From positions 17,096,403-17,160,402 of the forward strand of contig NC_053144.1 in the NCBI RefSeq assembly GCF_016808335.1: 64,000 bases of DNA. The letters are read 5' to 3'. The DNA is from Panicum virgatum. Its lineage: Eukaryota > Streptophyta > Magnoliopsida > Poales > Poaceae. This document shows, in pieces, positions 22,601 to 32,970 of this stretch. The position numbers and the translations under genes are program-made. How positions within the stretch are numbered: the first letter of the stretch is position 1; every line of letters starts with the position of its first letter. The notes beneath the pieces were generated by a model that was not told the origin of the DNA, did no database searches, and saw nothing but the letters and a program-made list of their open reading frames with translations.

Positions 22601-23160
22601 CTCAGACCCCGCTGGACATTGAGCCCCGAGACCCGGTCGGACATCGGATCCCCGAGGTCGTGAAGAGCATCGTCCATGCCCTTCATCCGCCGGCAGTACT
22701 CACCAACGGAGAGGTCCCCCTGCACGAAGGTGCGGTAGGTGGCGTCGAGCTGGAGGGCGCGGAACTCGGCATTGCTGAGGAACTGCCCCTCGAGCGCCAC
22801 CCAGGCCTGCCGCGCGGTGCCATCGTGGGTCCTGACGAGGTCCTGAAGTTCTAGGGAGATGGTCCCGAAGATCCAGGACATGGAGACGCTGTCGAGGCGC
22901 AGCCACACCACATCCCGCGCCTCGATCGGTGTGTTAAGGAGGACGTGGTCGTCGAGGGCGTAGCGGCGGAGGGCGAACAGGACCTGGTCCCGCCAGCGTC
23001 CGTAGGAGGAGGACGTCGGGTCGAGGAGGACGGTGACCAGGGCCCGGATGTTCTGGACGCCGGCGGCCTGGAGGTGGAGCTGGGCGACCATGGGGTCGGT
23101 CGGGTCGTACCGGGCTCCAGATCCAGCGGACGGGGCCTGGTGGGAGGAAGAGGTGCCGGG
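22601..23160 (-). pseudogene. Element A gag, core part
   Basis: The minus strand encodes a UBN2/Retrotran_gag-type domain (GRWRDQVLFALRRYALDD, WIFGTISLELQDLV, ALQLDATYRTFVQGDLSVGE). It is collinear with element B gag but stops where the deletion to integrase begins, so the zinc knuckle and protease are absent. It starts right after the 5-bp duplication of the nested solo LTR. Confidence 0.85.
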
Positions 23161-23165
23161 CTCGG

Positions 23166-24851
23166 TGTAAGCATCTAGGCCCTCTAGTTATGTTTCGGTG
23201 ATTAATGACAACCTTTATTGTGACTAATGAGTTTGTGCAGCTTAATGAAATATTATCGCTCATTGAATCATATGTTAAAGAGGCCTCTCAATTTCATTAT
23301 TCAAAAAGGCGATCTCGGTATTCAACTCAAGTATATAACAAGACTAAGGATCTTTCTAGTCCAAAGTGTCGCAAGGTTGAGAAGGACACTTAGGTTAGTA
23401 TAGGTTTTATAGTTTTGTAGAGGTCGCACTATTAAGAGGGGTTAAGGCCAAGTAACTTGAGCATGGACATGGTCAATCAAAAATGGATGCACACTATAGT
23501 CACTCAAGTTCTTAGAAGTTCAAATAAGTGGTTTTCAACTTATATCTCAAGAATATTTGGATTTCATTCAAGACTCAAATAAAAAAAGGCAAAATCAGAA
23601 AAAGTCTTTACACCGGTTTAACCGACGACTCCAATTTTCTATACGTCGGTTAAACACAGTTATTAGAGTCTGGACAAGTACATACACCGGATCAACCGAC
23701 GATATTTGAAATTAACGTCGGTTCAGTTGTCCAGAACGTTGGTTTTCCCAGGGATTTCTAAGGTTATACTCACCGGTTAAACCGACGATATTTGAAATTA
23801 ACATCGGTGCAGTTGTCCAGAACGTTGGTTTTTCCAGTGATTTCTAAGGTTATACTCACCGGTTAAACCGATGATGGATTTGAGTTAGCATCGGTGCAGT
23901 TGTCCAGAGAGTTGGTTTTTCAGTTGATCAGTGGACAACTACACTCACCGGTTAAACCGATGATACGTCGGTTAAATTGCCCGAATTGTAACGGCTAGTT
24001 TTTCAAATGGGCAGTTTACATTCATCGGTTAAACCGACGATGACTTTTGGAGAACTTTCGGATTAACCGGCGTTGCGTACTTTTCTGGCAGATTTTCTCC
24101 AACGGCTCTATCTGCGTGAGCTGCCTATATATACCCCTCCAATGGGTCATTTTGAAGTCTCTTGACACTAGGTAACATTCATACACTCATACCTTTGTTG
24201 AGAGCCACCTTGAGCTTCATATTCCACTCATTTGATCATTCAATCATCCAAGAAGCAAGACTAAGGACTTGAGTAGAGAGAAGCTTGTGTGCATCCGTTC
24301 TTGGTGATCTGTTCTTGCTCAAGTGAAGGTCCTAGCTTGTTACTCTTGGTGATTGGCATCACCTAGGCGATCTTGCTGATTGAGGTGTTTCTTCCGGAGC
24401 TTGCTAAGTTGATTGTGGGAGCCCGAAGAAGTTTGTACGTGGCTTGAGCTCCACAACGCCGGGATGGTGAACGGAGACTCTTAGTGAGCACCCTCGTCTC
24501 GGTGACTTGGGAGGTGACAAGACTCTTAGTGAGTGTCACAACGTGGATTAGGGGTATGTGCCAACACATCGACACCACGGGAAAAAATCCGGTCATCTCT
24601 TGCCCACTCTTTACTTTCAAGCACTTACTTTCATGCAATTATTCTTGTGCTTGACCTTAGAGATCATAACTTAGCTCTATCTTGCTTAGTTTCATATCTT
24701 GTTGTATCCTTTATAGCTTGTGTAGTTTGATTAGTTAGCCGGTTGGTGAATAGAGCCTTACTAGCATTGCATAGGTTAAGGTTGCTTTATTTTATTTTAG
24801 AAATTTGAAAAAGGCTCAATTCACCCCCCTCTTTGTCCATCGATCCTTACA
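23166..24851 (+). mobile_element. Solo LTR, SIRE/Maximus-like Copia family 1, in gag of element A
   Basis: Ends are TGTAAGCATC and GATCCTTACA; the perfect 5-bp duplication CTCGG is at 23161-23165 and 24852-24856. The 3' end (ttcacccccctctttgtcc) is the typical SIRE-type LTR terminus. No internal region is present, so it is a solo LTR left by LTR-LTR recombination. 23600-24070 holds a roughly 87-bp tandem array with caccggttaaaccgacg palindromes. The copy at 27404-29088 is the same family in the opposite orientation. Confidence 0.92.
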
Positions 24852-24856
24852 CTCGG

Positions 24857-25410
24857 GGACGACGGGCTGGCCGGAGGAGACGCGGAGGAAGTGCTCCGCC
24901 TCGGTTACCCGGAGAGCAAGGGCGTCGGCCGTGGCACACTCGCGCTCCCAGGCGAGGGCAGCCACGCGGACCCGCTCCTGGGCTGCCGAAGCCTCCGACT
25001 TGGCGGCGAGGAGGGCCGCGGCGAGAGCGGCGTCGGCCTGCTGGCCACGGAGGGCGGCGGCGTTGAACGGCGCATCCGCGAGAGGCATCCCGAGCCCGGT
25101 CCACGCGGGATCGGGCGCGGCGGTGGCGGGCTGCTTGCACCCGCAGCCCCGGCGCCCGCGCCAGCTGCAGCGGAGGCGGTGGCGGGCTGCAAGGCGGCGA
25201 CGGGCCTGATCTGGGGCCAAGCCGCGGCGGCGGCCCAAGCAGAGGCGGCGCTCGGCGCAGGGGAGGAGAAGGAGAGAAGGGGAGGAAAGGAGGAGGAGGG
25301 GGCGGCGCCGGCGGCCGGCGGCTGGCTATGGCGCCGGCGGCGGCTGCTGCGACTGGGAAGAAGAGAGAGGAGAGAGGGAAACCCTAGGCTAATGATACAT
25401 CCATTAACCA
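24857..25410 (-). pseudogene. Element A gag N-terminal part and leader
   Basis: GC-rich minus-strand sequence matching the Ala/Pro-rich start of element B gag (AWAAAAAWPQIRPVAALQPA here). It is separated from the rest of gag by the solo LTR. The leader next to the LTR should hold the primer-binding site. Here tggt and tatcattagcc are separated by extra bases, whereas element B keeps tggtatcagcc. Confidence 0.7.
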
Positions 25411-25476
25411 TGTAGGAGAGAATAATGGATGTATTCCACCAAACCCTAGAAGGGTGGGATATATAGATCCTATTAT
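25411..25476 (-). repeat. 5' LTR of element A, left half
   Basis: Plus-strand TGTAGGAGAGAATAATGG through gatcctattat matches the left 65 bp of the 3' LTR at 19930. The remaining half lies beyond element B at 33076-33131. The split places the insertion of B inside this LTR. Confidence 0.85.
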
Positions 25477-25478
25477 TG

Positions 25479-25590
25479 TGTTATATTGAGCCCATGTGTA
25501 TAGAGGCCCACCTAGAGGCCCATGTATAGGTTCTATATATACCCACCCATCTAGGGTTGGAGGAATACATCAATTATTTTCTCTCCTACA
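25479..25590 (+). repeat. 5' LTR of element B (112 bp)
   Basis: Starts TGTTATATTGAGCCC and ends CTCTCCTACA. It matches the 3' LTR except for a 5-base loss near the start, an extra cacctagaggcc and a few substitutions. The centre has ctatatatacc, a possible TATA box. Confidence 0.88.
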
Positions 25591-25601
25591 TGGTATCAGC
25601 C
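25591..25601 (+). promoter_or_regulatory. Primer-binding site of element B
   Basis: TGGTATCAGCC directly follows the LTR and matches the 3' end complement of initiator tRNA-Met (TGGTATCAGAGC) at its first nine bases, the usual primer of Copia elements. Confidence 0.8.
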
Positions 25602-25647
25602 TAGTTTCTTTTCCTCTCCTACCCAGTCGCCGCTGTTGTCGGCAGCC

Positions 25648-27403
25648 ATGGCCGGCCGCCGGCGCCCCCCCTCCCGGCGTCGTCTCTCTTCTCCCCCTTC
25701 CTCCTTCCCTCCCCTCCCCTCATCTTCCTCTGCTGCCACGCAGCAGGCACTGAGCTCTGCTGGCGCCGCCGCATCCTCTGCCTGGGGAGACACGGCCTCC
25801 TGGCCGCAGATCCGCCCGTGGCTGCCCTGCAACCCGTCGTCGCCGCTGCTGCAGCGGCTGGCGCGGGCGCGGGTGCCGGGGCCCGGCCGGCCGCCGCCCT
25901 TGTCTCCTCCCAGCCGCCGGACGCCGCCCTAGTCTCCTCCCAGCCGCCGGCCACCGCCCTGGTCTCCTCCCAGCCACCACAGGATGGCGCCGCCGCGGAT
26001 CCCGCAGCTGCTGCAGCCGCAGCCGCCGGGAGGGCATGCGCGCGGGGGGGGGGGGGGGGGGGGCTGCGGGAGCGCGGGGAAGCACCGCCCAGCTGCAGCC
26101 TCCCCTGCAGCAGGAACTGAGCGCCGCCGCTCAGCTGCCGCCTCCCCTGCAGCAGACGCTGCAAGTGCAGCAGCAGCCCACGGACGACGCTAAAGCAGCT
26201 GGGGCCGACGCCCAGAGCGCCCGCACTGCTGCCCAGCGCGCCGCTGCCATCGATCCGGCCGTCCGGCCGCGGCTCAGCTGCTGCAGGCCGCGGGCGTCGA
26301 TCCGACCGCCCTGTAGGCCGCGGCGCAGGTGCTGCAGGATCCCGCCGCCGTCGCCGTGGCCCACCGCGCTGCTGTCGCCGCGGGCAAGCAGCCCGCCGCC
26401 GATGCCGCGCCTGATACCACGTGGACCGGGCTCGGAATGACGCCTGCGGATGCGCCGCTCTCTGCCGCCGCCCTCCGCGGGCAGCAGGCCGACGCCGCTC
26501 TCGCCGCGGCCCTCCTCGCCGCCAAGGCGGAGGCTTCGGCGGCCCAGGAGCGGGTCCGCGTGGCTGCCCTCGCCTGAGAGCACGAGCGCACCGTGGCCGA
26601 CGCCTCTGCTCTCCGGGTCGCCGAGGCGGAGCGCTTCCTTCGCGCCTCCTCCGGCCAGCTGCCCGTCGACACCGACCCAGGCACCTCTTCCTCACGCCAG
26701 GCGCCGCCCACTGGATCTGGAGCCCGGTACGACCCGACGGGGTCCAGAACATCAGGGCCCTGGTCTCCGTCCTCCTCGACCCCGCGTCCTCCTCCTACGG
26801 CCGCTGGCGGGACCAGGTTCTGCTCTCCCTCTGCCGCTACGCCCTCGACGACCACGTACTCGTCGACTTGCCGATCGAGGCGCGGGATGTGGCGTGGCTG
26901 CGCCTCGACAGCGTCGCCATGTCCTGGATCTTCGGGACCATCTCCCAGGATCTCCAGGACCTCGTCAAGGCCCACGGCGGCACCGTGCGGCAGGCCTGGG
27001 TGGCACTCGAGGGCCAGTTCCTCGGCAACGCCGAGTACCGCGCCCTCCAGCTCGACGCCACCTTCCGCACCTTCGAACAGGGGGACCTCTCCGTCGGTGA
27101 GTACTGCCGGCAGATGAAGAGCATGGCTGATGCTCTTCACGACCTCGGGGATCCAGTGTCCAATCGGGTCTTGGTGCTCAATGTCCTGCGGGGCCTGAGC
27201 AGCACCTACGACCACCTGAAGGGCTGGATTGCCCGTCAGAGGCCCTTCCCCACCTTCCTGCAGGTCCGGGATGACCTCGCCCTCGAGGAGATCACCAGGG
27301 GTCTCGCGCCAGGATCGTCCTCGCCCGCCCCCGCCGCGCTCGTTGCTGGTCCACCGGCCTCCTTCGCTGCTCCTGCCACCTCCCTCCTTGGTGCTGCTCC
27401 AGC
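25648..27403 (+). pseudogene. Element B gag, 5' part
   Basis: The likely ATG is at 25648. The N-terminal third is Ala/Pro-rich with a three-fold minisatellite (ALVSSQPP units, about 25900-25980) and a G-run near 26046-26064 that probably causes a frameshift. The core UBN2-type domain is open from about 26740 (SSYGRWRDQVLLSLCRYALD, SVGEYCRQMKSMADALHDLG). A TGA at 26576-26578 replaces the Trp kept in element A (LAW), and a TAG near 26313 probably replaces Gln. The frame is then cut by the solo LTR at 27404. Confidence 0.85.
25895..25985 (+). repeat. Three-copy minisatellite in gag
   Basis: Three imperfect 30-bp units containing gtctcctcccagccgcc encode repeated ALVSSQPP peptides. The array length is a multiple of three, so the frame is kept within it. 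Confidence 0.8.
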
Positions 27404-29088
27404 TGTAAGGATCGATGGACCAAGAGGGGGGGTGAATTGGGCCTTTTTCAAATTTCTAAAACAAGGTAAAGCAACCTTAACCTATGCAACACTAGTAAGG
27501 CTCAATTCACCAACCGGCTAACTAAGCAAACTACACAAGCTATAAAGGATATAACAAGATAAGAAACTAAGCAAGGTAGAGCTAAGTTATGATCTCTAAG
27601 GTCAAGTACATGAATAATTGCGTGAAAGTAAGTGCTTGAAAGTAAAGAGTGGGCAAGAGACAACCGGATTTTTTTCCCGTGGTGTCAATGTGTTGGCACA
27701 CACCCCTAATCCACGTTGTGACACTCACTAAGAATCTTGTCACCTCCCAAGTCACCGAGACGAGGGCGCTCACTAAGAGTCTCCGTTCACCATCTCGGCG
27801 TGGTGGAGCTCAAGCCACGTACAAACTTCTTCGGGCTCCCACAATCGTTGGCAAGCTCCGGAAGAAACACCTTCAATCACCAAGATCGCCTAGGTGCTGC
27901 CAATCACCAAAAGTAACAAGCTAGGGCCTTCACTTGAGCAAGAACCGATCACCAAGAACGGATGCACACAAGCTTCTCTCTACTCAAGTCGTTAGTCTTG
28001 CTTCTTGAATGATTGAATGAACAAATGTGTGGAAGATGAAGCTCAAGATGGCTCTCAACAATATATGAGTGTATGAATGTTGCCTGGTGTTAAGAGTGTG
28101 CAAAATAACTCATTGGAGGGGTATATATAGGCAGCTCACACGAATAGAGCCGTTGGAGAAAAACTGCCAGAAAACTGCTTAGCGTCGGTTAATTCGACGT
28201 ACCTCCAATAGTCAGTGTCGGTTTAACCGATGAATGTAAACTGTCCATTCTGAAAACTAGCCGTTACAACTTGAACAGATTAACCGACATATCATCGGTT
28301 TAACCGGTGAGTGTAGTTGTCCACTGATCAACTGAAAAACCAAGTCACTGGACAACTGCACCGACGTTAACTCAAAACCATCGTCGGTTTACCCGGTGAG
28401 TACAACTTCTGAAATCCCTAGAAAAACCATCTCACTGGTCAATTGCACCGACGTCTCATTTTAAACAGCGTCGGTTTAACCGGTGTATTGAACTTGAAAT
28501 ACCCTGGAAAAACCAACTCTGGACTAATGCACCGACGTTAATTCAAACAACATCGGTTTAACCGGTGTATAGAACCTGTCCAGACTCTGCTGACTGCGTT
28601 TAACCGACGTATAGAAAAATGGAAGCGTCGGTTAAACCGGTGTATAGACTTTTTTTGATTTTTTCTTTTCTGATTTGAGTCTTGAGTGAAATCCAAATAT
28701 TCTTGAGATATAAGTTGAAAATCACTTATTTGAACTTCTAGAAACCTGAGTGACCATAGTGTGCATCCATTTTTGATTGATCATGTCCATGCTCAAGTTA
28801 CTTGGCCTTAACCCCTCTTAATAGTGCGATCACTACAAAACTATAAAACATATACTAACCTAAGTGTCATTCTCAAGCTTATGACACTTAGGACTAGAAA
28901 GATCCTTAGTCTTGATATATATTTGAGTTGAATACCGAGATCGCCTTTTTGAATAACGAAATTGAGGGGCCTCTTTTGACATATGACCAAATGAGCGGTA
29001 ATGATTTATTAAGCTGCACAAACTCATTAGTCACAATAAAGGTTGTCATTAATCACCGAAACATACCTTGAGGGCCTAGATGCTTACA
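27404..29088 (-). mobile_element. Solo LTR, SIRE/Maximus-like family 1, in gag of element B
   Basis: Plus-strand ends TGTAAGGATC and GATGCTTACA; the perfect duplication CCAGC is at 27399-27403 and 29089-29093. It is the same family and nearly the same length (1,685 against 1,686 bp) as 23166-24851, but inverted and at a different gag position, so it is an independent insertion. It carries the same palindromic array (28180-28640) with spaced CGGTTTAACCGG motifs. Confidence 0.92.
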
Positions 29089-29093
29089 CCAGC

Positions 29094-31290
29094 CGGACAG
29101 ACCGGAGGAGGGGGGCCGTGGACGTCGCCGGCGAGGGGGACGTGGTGGTAGTGGTGGCACTGGTGGCCCTGCTTCTCGGAGCACCGGTACCGGTGGGGGC
29201 CGTCGGGGCGCGCCGACACCGGCTCCCGCTCCTGCCCTTGCCGCTGGAGGTGCGTCCTGGCCATCCTTCTGCAACCCATGGTCAGGGCGCATCTCGATGT
29301 GGCCGTTCCAGGGTCCGGGAGGGGGGCCTCATCCTCAGCTCCAGCCGGCGGCCATGTTCACTGGCGCTGCTCCACTCTTCGCGCCGTTCTGGACCCCACC
29401 CGCTCAGCCCAGCCAGCAGCCGACCTGGCCTGGGGGTGGGACCAGGCCGCTCTGGCGCATTCCTTCAGCACCATGGGACTGACGCCGCCGACCAGCACCG
29501 AGTGGATCGCCGACTCGGGTGCCTCGTTCCACACCACTCCCGATGCTGGTATCCTCTCTTCTGTCCGACCCCCACACCCCTCTTGTCCTTCTTCTATCAT
29601 GATTGGTGATGGGTCTTGCCTTCCTGTCACCGCCGTGGGTTCTGCTCCTCGTCTTCCTAATGTTCTTGTTGCACCTCAAATGGTTCACAACCATCTTTCT
29701 ATTCGTCAGTTTACTGCTGACAACTCATGTTCTATCGAATTTGACTCCTCTGGTCTTACTGTGAAGGATTCGGATTCCCGGCGTCCGCTCCTCCGATGTG
29801 ACAGCCCGGGGCCCCTTTACACTCTTTGGCTTCCTGCTTCCGCTGCCTCGCCTTCGACTTCTTCGTCTTCTGCTTTTGCCGTGACGCCTTCATCCACCAC
29901 CTGACACCGCCGGCTTGGTCACCCCGACCGCGACGTTTTGGCTCAGCTCCGCCGTAGTACCGATGTTCCATGTACTAGGGCTCCTGCTGAGCACCTCTGT
30001 CATGCGTGTCAGTTAAGTCGTCATGTTAGACTTCCATTTTCTTTTTCTTCTTCGCATGATGCGAATGCTTTTGATCTCATTCACTGTGACCTGTGGACAT
30101 CTCCTGTACTCAGCATGTCTGGCTATAGATATTATCTAGTCATTGTTGATGATTTTTCTCATTACTCTTGGACTTTCCCTTTGCGCGCCAAGTCTGAGAC
30201 CTTCCCCACCCTCCTCCACTTCTTTGCCTGGGTGTCCACTCAGTTCGGCCTCACCGTTAAGGCCATCCAGTGTGACAACGGGCGGGAGTTCGATAACTCC
30301 ACCTCCCGGTCTTTCTTCCTGTCTCGGGGTGTTCAGCTGCGTATGTCTTGTCTGTATACCTCTCCTCAGAACGGCAAGGCTGAGCGGATGATTTGCACGA
30401 CGAACGACGTCGTGCGCACCCTTTTGATACAGGCCTCTCTGCCCCCGCGCTTCTAGGTTGAGAGCCTCCACACCGCCACCTACCTGCTCAACCGCCTTCC
30501 GTCCACTGCTTCTCCTGCTCCCACTCCACACCACGCTCTTTTCGGTACCCCTCCTCGCTACGACCACCTTCGGGTCTTCGGGTGTGCATGTTACCCTAAC
30601 ACCTCCGCCACCGCTTCTCACAAGCTAGCGCCCCGCTCGACTCGTTGTGTGTTCCTCGGGTACTCCCCTGACCACAAGAGGTACCGATGCTTTGACCTCA
30701 CCTCTCGTCGCGTTCTGATCTCCCGACACGTCGTCTTCGACGAGTCGGATTTCCCCTACTCCATCTCCTCCACACCTTCTTCTGATCCCGAGCTGGCGTC
30801 TCTGTTTCCGACTAACCCGGTGGTTCAGCCACCGTTACCTGTCTGTCCTTTTCCAGCAGGTTTTCCCGGCACACCGGCACCTCCAGTCGTGTCGCGCACG
30901 GACCCGGTGTCTCCCGCTGCACCACACACGGCCCCGGTGCCTTCCCCTGCACCTGAGCGGTACGCTCAACCGGTGCAGGTGTACCGGCGTCGCTCGGCGC
31001 CGAACCCGGCGCCGCAGCGGTACGCTGAGCCGATGCAGGTGTACCGGCGTCGTTCGGCGTCGACACCGGTGCCGCCTCCTGCTCTGGAGGATCCTGCAAC
31101 GCCGACACCGGAGCCGTCGCCGCCGCCGCCTCCTCCGGCTCCCTCTCGAGCCGAGCCGGAGGTGTACCACCCGCCGGTCATCCATCGGGATTCTCGGCAT
31201 ATCCATCCCATGGTGACTCGGCGGATGTCGTCCCAGGCCGCGACTCTCTCCGCCACCGAGGGAGAGCCGCGTCTCTCCGGTACCCTCCTC
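29094..31290 (+). pseudogene. Element B gag end, protease, integrase and linker
   Basis: After the solo LTR, gag continues with a Gly/Arg-rich stretch. The protease active site is ADSGASFH near 29510. Integrase has the Zn-binding H-x-H/C-x-x-C block (RRLGHPDRDVLAQL, HLCHACQLSRH) and the catalytic residues in IHCDLWTSP, QCDNGREF and SPQNGKAER, all present. TGA at 29902-29904 and TAG at 30454-30456 replace Trp codons. The frame otherwise runs through to the Pro-rich linker (VQVYRRRSAP repeats near 30975-31060), where a frameshift at about 31225-31300 moves into the RT frame. Because the residues are intact, only a few point changes silence it. Confidence 0.88.
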
Positions 31291-31303
31291 TGTCCGCGAC
31301 GCC

Positions 31304-32806
31304 TTGGCTTATCCGCACCGGCGTCGCGCGATGGAAGAGGAGTACGCGGCTCTACTTGCCAACCAGACGTGGGACCTCGTGCCGCGTCCGTCTGGTTGCA
31401 ATGTGGTGACTGGCAAGTGGATCTGGACGCATAAGCGTCGGGCTGACGGCACACTGGAGCGCTACAAGGCTCGCTGGGTTCTCCGGGGGTTCACTCAGCG
31501 GCCTGGTGTGGACTATGATGAGACCTTCAGCCCGGTTGTGAAGCCCGATACGGTGCGCACGGTCCTCTCGCTTGCGCTCTCGCGCACTTGGCCTGTGCAC
31601 CAGCTGGACGTGAAGAATGTGTTTCTTCACGACACCCTGTCAGAGACTGTTTACTGCTCTCAGCCTGCGGGATTTGTGGACTCGAGTCGTCCGGATATGG
31701 TCTGCCGGCTCAACAAGTCTCTCTATGGACTGAAGCAGGCTCCACGGGCTTGGTACTCTCGGTTCGCCACGTTCTTGCTGACACTGGGGTTCACCGACGC
31801 CAAGTTTGACACGTCTCTCTTCATCTACCGCCGTGGGGATGAGACTGCATATCTGCTGCTATATGTCGATGACATTGTGCTCACAGCTTCCAGTCAGCAG
31901 TTACTTCAGAGTGTCATCTCCTCTCTGCAGCAGGAGTTCGCTATGAAGGATCTCGGTCAGCTCCAACACTTCTTGGGCGTCACTGTTGAGCCTCGCCCGT
32001 CTGGTCTTCTCCTTCAACAGCGGCAGTACGCCCTCGATATCCTGGAGCGGGCTGGGATGAGTGATTGCAAGCCCTGCTCCACTCCAGTCGACACTCAGGC
32101 GAAGCTGTCTGCTGATCTGGGTGATCCGGTGGCTGATCCTACTGCCTACCGGAGTCTGGCCAGCGCTTTGCAGTACCTCACCTTCACCAAGCCGGACCTC
32201 ACCTACGCTGTTCAGCAGGTCTGTCTCCATATGCATGATCCCCGGGAGTCACACCTTGCTGCGCTGAAGCGTCTCCTCCGGTACGTCCATGGCACTGTGG
32301 ACCTCGGCCTGGTGCTTCACCGCTCGTCCACTGCTGAGCTGGTGGTCTACACCGACGCTGACTGGGCTGGCTGCCCGGACACTCGTCGCTCCACCTCCGG
32401 CTACGCCGTCTTCCTGGGCGGCAACCTGGTCTCCTGGTCGTCCAAGCGGCAGCCGGTTGTCTCCCGCTCCAGTGCCGAGGCGGAGTACCGGGCTGTCGCT
32501 AACGGCGTGGCGGAGGCGTCCTGGCTACGACAGCTCTTGGCGGAGCTCCACAGCCCGCTCGCCAAGAGTATGCTCGTCTACTGCGACAACATCAGCGCCG
32601 TGTATCTCTCCGCCAACCCCGTCCAGCATCAGCGGACGAAACACGTGGAGATCGACCTACACTTCGTGCGCGACAGAGTCGCAATCGGCGATGTTCGGGT
32701 ACTCCATGTCCCGACTACCTCCCAGTTTGTTGACATCTTCACCAAGGGGCTGCCCTCCTCGACCTTCTCGAAGTTTCGATCCAGCCTCAACGTAGCTGGT
32801 GGCTAG
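31304..32806 (+). CDS. Element B reverse transcriptase-RNase H, open frame of 500 codons
   Basis: Open from the conserved start (NQTWDLVPRPSGCNVVTGKW) to a TAG at 32804-32806. RT blocks: [50 protein letters not shown] and the active-site YVDD followed by IVLTASS. RNase H blocks: YTDADWAGCPDTRRSTSGY, SSAEAEYRA, HVEIDLHFVRDRV and the end DIFTKGLPSSTFSKFR. All catalytic Asp residues are present. In the intact element this is the C-terminal part of one gag-pol polyprotein, not an independent gene, so it has no own start. Here it is cut off from the upstream frames by a frameshift. Confidence 0.9.
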   Translation: MAYPHRRRAMEEEYAALLANQTWDLVPRPSGCNVVTGKWIWTHKRRADGTLERYKARWVLRGFTQRPGVDYDETFSPVVKPDTVRTVLSLALSRTWPVHQLDVKNVFLHDTLSETVYCSQPAGFVDSSRPDMVCRLNKSLYGLKQAPRAWYSRFATFLLTLGFTDAKFDTSLFIYRRGDETAYLLLYVDDIVLTASSQQLLQSVISSLQQEFAMKDLGQLQHFLGVTVEPRPSGLLLQQRQYALDILERAGMSDCKPCSTPVDTQAKLSADLGDPVADPTAYRSLASALQYLTFTKPDLTYAVQQVCLHMHDPRESHLAALKRLLRYVHGTVDLGLVLHRSSTAELVVYTDADWAGCPDTRRSTSGYAVFLGGNLVSWSSKRQPVVSRSSAEAEYRAVANGVAEASWLRQLLAELHSPLAKSMLVYCDNISAVYLSANPVQHQRTKHVEIDLHFVRDRVAIGDVRVLHVPTTSQFVDIFTKGLPSSTFSKFRSSLNVAGG

Positions 32807-32814
32807 TTGTGGCT

Positions 32815-32970
32815 ACGGGGGGGGGGGTATTTGCCCTTTGTACTCTATTTGTACTCTCATCTTGTCCAGTCTTGAACACCGCTGCGTCGGTTGTTCAGAC
32901 TGCGGGGGGGTTAGCTTTCTTGTTGTCCAGTCTTGAACACCGCTGCGCCGGTAGTTCATACTGCGGGGGG
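32815..32970 (+). repeat. Duplicated polypurine-tract region of element B
   Basis: Two tandem copies of a roughly 65-bp block (gtccagtcttgaacaccgct, then cagactgcggggggg), preceded by a longer G-run at 32817. The last G-run (ctgcgggggg) abuts the 3' LTR and is the functional polypurine tract. Element A has the same arrangement. Confidence 0.75.

Noticed and set aside
23600..24075. Regularly spaced repeats as a CRISPR-like array
   Set aside because: Units are imperfect, spacers are also repeated, the array is inside a plant LTR, and no cas genes exist; it is an LTR tandem array.
24891..25415. Plus-strand frame of 174 codons rich in Gly and Glu
   Set aside because: Shadow of the element A gag leader on the minus strand.
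25619..26752. Minus-strand frame of 377 codons over element B gag
   Set aside because: Shadow in GC-rich sequence; the plus strand has the gag domain, primer-binding site and LTR order.
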